DNA of 64,000 bases, taken from positions 2,331,714 through 2,395,713 of the forward strand of contig NC_092567.1 of NCBI RefSeq assembly GCF_037975245.1, given 5' to 3'. Shown here piece after piece: positions 60,660 to 64,000 of the stretch (position 1 is the stretch's first letter; the number at the start of each line of letters is the position of its first letter). Under the pieces are notes generated by a model, which was given only the letters and a program-made list of their open reading frames with translations, had not been told where the DNA came from and did no database searches. The translations under genes were made by a program, and so were the position numbers. The stretch comes from Apostichopus japonicus. Its lineage: Eukaryota > Echinodermata > Holothuroidea > Aspidochirotida > Stichopodidae.

Positions 60660-63600
60660 TTTAATTTACCAAATGAGATTCAATGAGGAAGTTCATCTCG
60701 ATTTAAGGTTAATACAATGGAGGGAATCCGCAAGGAACACCCCCTCCCCACCCCCCACCCGGCCCCATGCGTGCAGAGGCGTCAATGATCAACACAGTGG
60801 ATGTTGACAAGGAGAGATCCTTGTATGGAGACGAGGAGTGAAATTCGTTTTTTTTTTCAGAAAAGAAACAAGGAAAATGGAAAACCGTTAAAATTCCTGC
60901 CTGAAGATGATTAATATATTGCCCAAAATACGCTATAAAATCAGAAAATGGTCACCAGATGCCACATTGAACAATGTACTTTGCGATCAGTTTATTACAC
61001 ACTTTTGAATATTTGATAATAAGTTGGAAGTTAAGAATCTTTCAAAAGGCACTTGTTTCTAGAAAATGTTGGGATGAACTTGAAGAGAAATTATAAATTT
61101 ATGGCACACATAGCGACATCAACACTTTTGTTAGGAGAATTTTAAATCTCAACCGCAATTATACCAGCCTCACCTGTTTTGAGAGTTAATGTATAGCAAT
61201 AACCTTCTGTGTGACCTTGACGCAGGACAGGAAAAGAGTAAGAGGTTGAATTGACAAGTTAGTACATAGACTACATGTTACACAGAGATAACACTGTTGA
61301 CAATATTTCTCCGATTAGTTTTCTTTTATTGCTTCCATTGACATTACAACATCAATACATATCAATAATTCCATTATAAGTTTCTACGATATGAACTTAT
61401 GATATAGTAACAGATACATGGGATGAATAGGTTTTAATTGTATCACAATGAGAGACCAGGATCGCCTCAAAGGGAACAAGTGTGTTTGGTTGTAAAAATT
61501 GTATATTTGTACAAGCATACAGAAATACGGAAGATACCAAGAACAATTACAAAATAAAGGGATAATTATTTCATTGGATATATCTAATATCATAAACAGA
61601 TATCGTGACGCTGTGATTTTTCCATATTTATATGTTAGTCAGTTTTTGTAGTTATGTAAATATATTCAGTTTTGCGGGACAGGGCTTGGGTTATATTGGT
61701 AAACTTTATGGCTTCATAACATCCAATTGGGTTAAAGCAAATACGACAAAAACTACATTACAATGAAGTGATCATGAATATTTGTTAATCATCAATCAAC
61801 ATCATCAATAAGAAGGAGCAAATTAACGATACCAAATGATGAAAAATGTGTATGGAGAACCGATCATTGCATTGAAGGTTCATGTTAAATATATAGAACA
61901 CCATCTTCGTTATGATCATTATCATGTATTGCAATGTTATCTTGCTATAATACGTCAGTCACGTGTTCCTATTGTCTTCAAAGAAACATAATTAGAGATC
62001 ATAATCATGGAATTTAGAACTGTATTGAAAAGCAAATCATGTCATTGTTATTACTGAATGTCTATGACATTGTTTTAGTTTGATTTGAATATCACAATTA
62101 ATGGTATAACGATAGACAGCCAGTCATTGTTATTATTATAACATTTAACAATATTCTTCTAATATTCACTGTATTACGCGTGAGTAATATCAAAGATTAA
62201 TTCATAACATAGAAATAGGAGGAACGAAATAAAGCAACTAAATCTTGAAAAAAAAGTAAAATTAATAAATGGATCAAGAAGAATGCAACCTAACAATTAA
62301 TGACTAAATATATCAATATGTAGAGCAAGTATTATATATAGTCTTAGAATTGTTCTAAATTGAAGGAATATATCGGAGTATAAAGATAATAAAGAAGATC
62401 TAAATTAAAACGAAACCAGTAGAATCATTTATAAGGCGCATTAAAAAAACAATGAAAGAATAAAATGAAGAGTAAAAGTTATGTAAAAAAACAAGACTGT
62501 ATATGAAGCAATTATTGAAGGTAAAATGTAATATTTCAAAACTAAACTAAACTAATATTTAGTACTTTAATATCAACGGAAGGTAAATATAGACGATACA
62601 ATATTAAGGAAAGTCCAACGGTTGCTATGGTTACTTGATTAGTGGAATATTAAAGTGTTTTACGTCATCACCCAATACGGTATTATAATATTCATGCCCA
62701 CATGTACCAGCTATTAACCAACAACTGTATTCCAATATTGGATACAATCTGATGTACTTGGAGGTTGTGGAGTTATGCAATATAAAATGTTGGCCCTTCC
62801 CAAAAAGTGGGCCCAATTAAACTTTGCGCTCAAATGGTCCCACAAATATTGGGGCCTACAACTTCGGGTCCAAAAGTGAATCACCTCATTAATATTCATA
62901 AAGTCAGCGCTAACAAATAGGGCACACCTTCTTACTAAAATACATCTACATTTAGCAAGTATGACAAATATCCATCACTCCGTTGTTTAGTTATCGCGGA
63001 TCCAGGCAAGTGTCAGAGAAGCACACACAGACACACAACATCATCATCGTTTACAGGTTTCTTTTGCCTCCGACAAGGAATCAAAAATAGGAAGAGGGGT
63101 GTCTATTTTTCTTTTGCAAACTTGGTATGCACTGAATTATGGGTATAGCTATTATCACATACCCTAAAACAAAGTCGGGATCTTTTCCAAACCAAAGTCA
63201 AACCAAGTAAGAGAAAACATGAAAAAAAAAAAAAAAATGCTGTCAGTGACATCACACTTGACATCACACCTGCTATGACGTCACACCTGTTTGCTTCAAG
63301 TTCACTTATATTACAAATTGTGACAATTTCAGCTATCGATATCTCAAAAATGCAAGGCAGGAATTGGATGCTTATTATATGATAATCAAATACATTTTCC
63401 CTGTACTATCCTTTTAAGATTTGTCACGTCATCCTATTGTCTTCATGTTAAGAACGACAAAACATTGGAACAGAAAGAAATGAAGAAAATGCTGACATAG
63501 AACAAACATGTCACAGATATTAATTAATATCACCTCTAAGTTCTTGTAGATATATTTAATAACACACTGGTATTGTAGATAACCAATGAATGTCACTTAG

Positions 63601-64000
63601 TCTTAACAATGAACGTGGCTCTACTCTTTGTTAGATTTTAGACAATACGTAATCGATACGTCACAGTTTACATCAAATGTAGTAAAAGGAAGAACGAAGA
63701 AACAGTTTAATCATGCACAGTATGTACATATCTTAATCAAAACATTCCAAACATGTCTGCTTAAAAAAAATAAGTTTAGAAGTATTAACATAATTAGACG
63801 TATAATTAATTTTCTGAGTAGTCAAGTGTTTGTCGGGGTAGAGGTGGGGGGAGTGGGTGGAATGTAAAGATATGGGTCTGGAATTGGGATGAATCATAAC
63901 ATTACATACAATTGGACCAATGAAGGATGTTATACCCTGCACACGAGGAGTGCGTGGAGAGCGAGAGCAGGTCCAGTAATATCTGATCAGGGAGTAGGTG
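60660..64000. other. Non-coding DNA to window end
   Basis: AT-rich sequence with short ORFs only. A C-rich stretch lies at 60740-60765 and TGACATCACACCTG-like short direct repeats at about 63245-63290. No exon, RNA gene or element ends were identified. Confidence 0.4.

Overview
The window is eukaryotic nuclear DNA: AT-rich and sparsely genic, with spliced genes (consensus GT-AG junctions), long simple repeats and many DNA transposons. A NACHT/NLR immune-receptor exon of the type expanded in echinoderms and other invertebrate deuterostomes, frequent GGCCTA-type words and G-rich hAT non-autonomous elements suggest a marine invertebrate deuterostome, most likely an echinoderm. The organism assignment is an inference; nothing in the window names a species.

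Layout. 1-3.7 kb is nested transposons: a Mutator-like element with a 9-bp target duplication (1080-3720) that itself received a hAT element with an 8-bp duplication (1554-2841). 4.3-6.1 kb on the minus strand holds two exons of an NLR-type gene with a frameshift after the NACHT region; part of the upstream exon region is duplicated near 6.9 kb. 9.8-10.7 kb is a degenerate palindromic tandem repeat, and 12.7-15.6 kb a satellite-like CCATCCTAT array. 18-25 kb holds dispersed repeats and hAT-type elements.

The centrepiece is 26532-38736: an apparently complete 12.2-kb DNA transposon. It has matching TAC...GTA terminal inverted repeats, each continuing into an array of 21-bp subrepeats, and a perfect 6-bp target duplication CAAACT. 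It carries two convergent intron-containing genes. The plus-strand gene (three exons, 648 aa) predicts a SAM-like N-terminus and a C-terminal HECT E3 ubiquitin-ligase domain with its catalytic cysteine. The minus-strand gene (two exons, about 390 aa) predicts an HTH plus DDE integrase-type transposase. TSD length and termini fit the IS3EU superfamily as I remember it. Both frames are intact and the ends match, so the insertion looks young and possibly autonomous.

38.9-64 kb contains a decayed LINE 3' end, two exons of an unrecognised gene (39.3-41.0 kb), a U2 snRNA-like fragment, a trinucleotide microsatellite, a second copy of the Mutator-like family (46901-48241), two further hAT elements (52907-53917, 57903-58248), a LINE reverse-transcriptase fragment and a possible small two-exon gene (58.7-60.6 kb). 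The remaining DNA is intergenic or intronic with no gene I can support.
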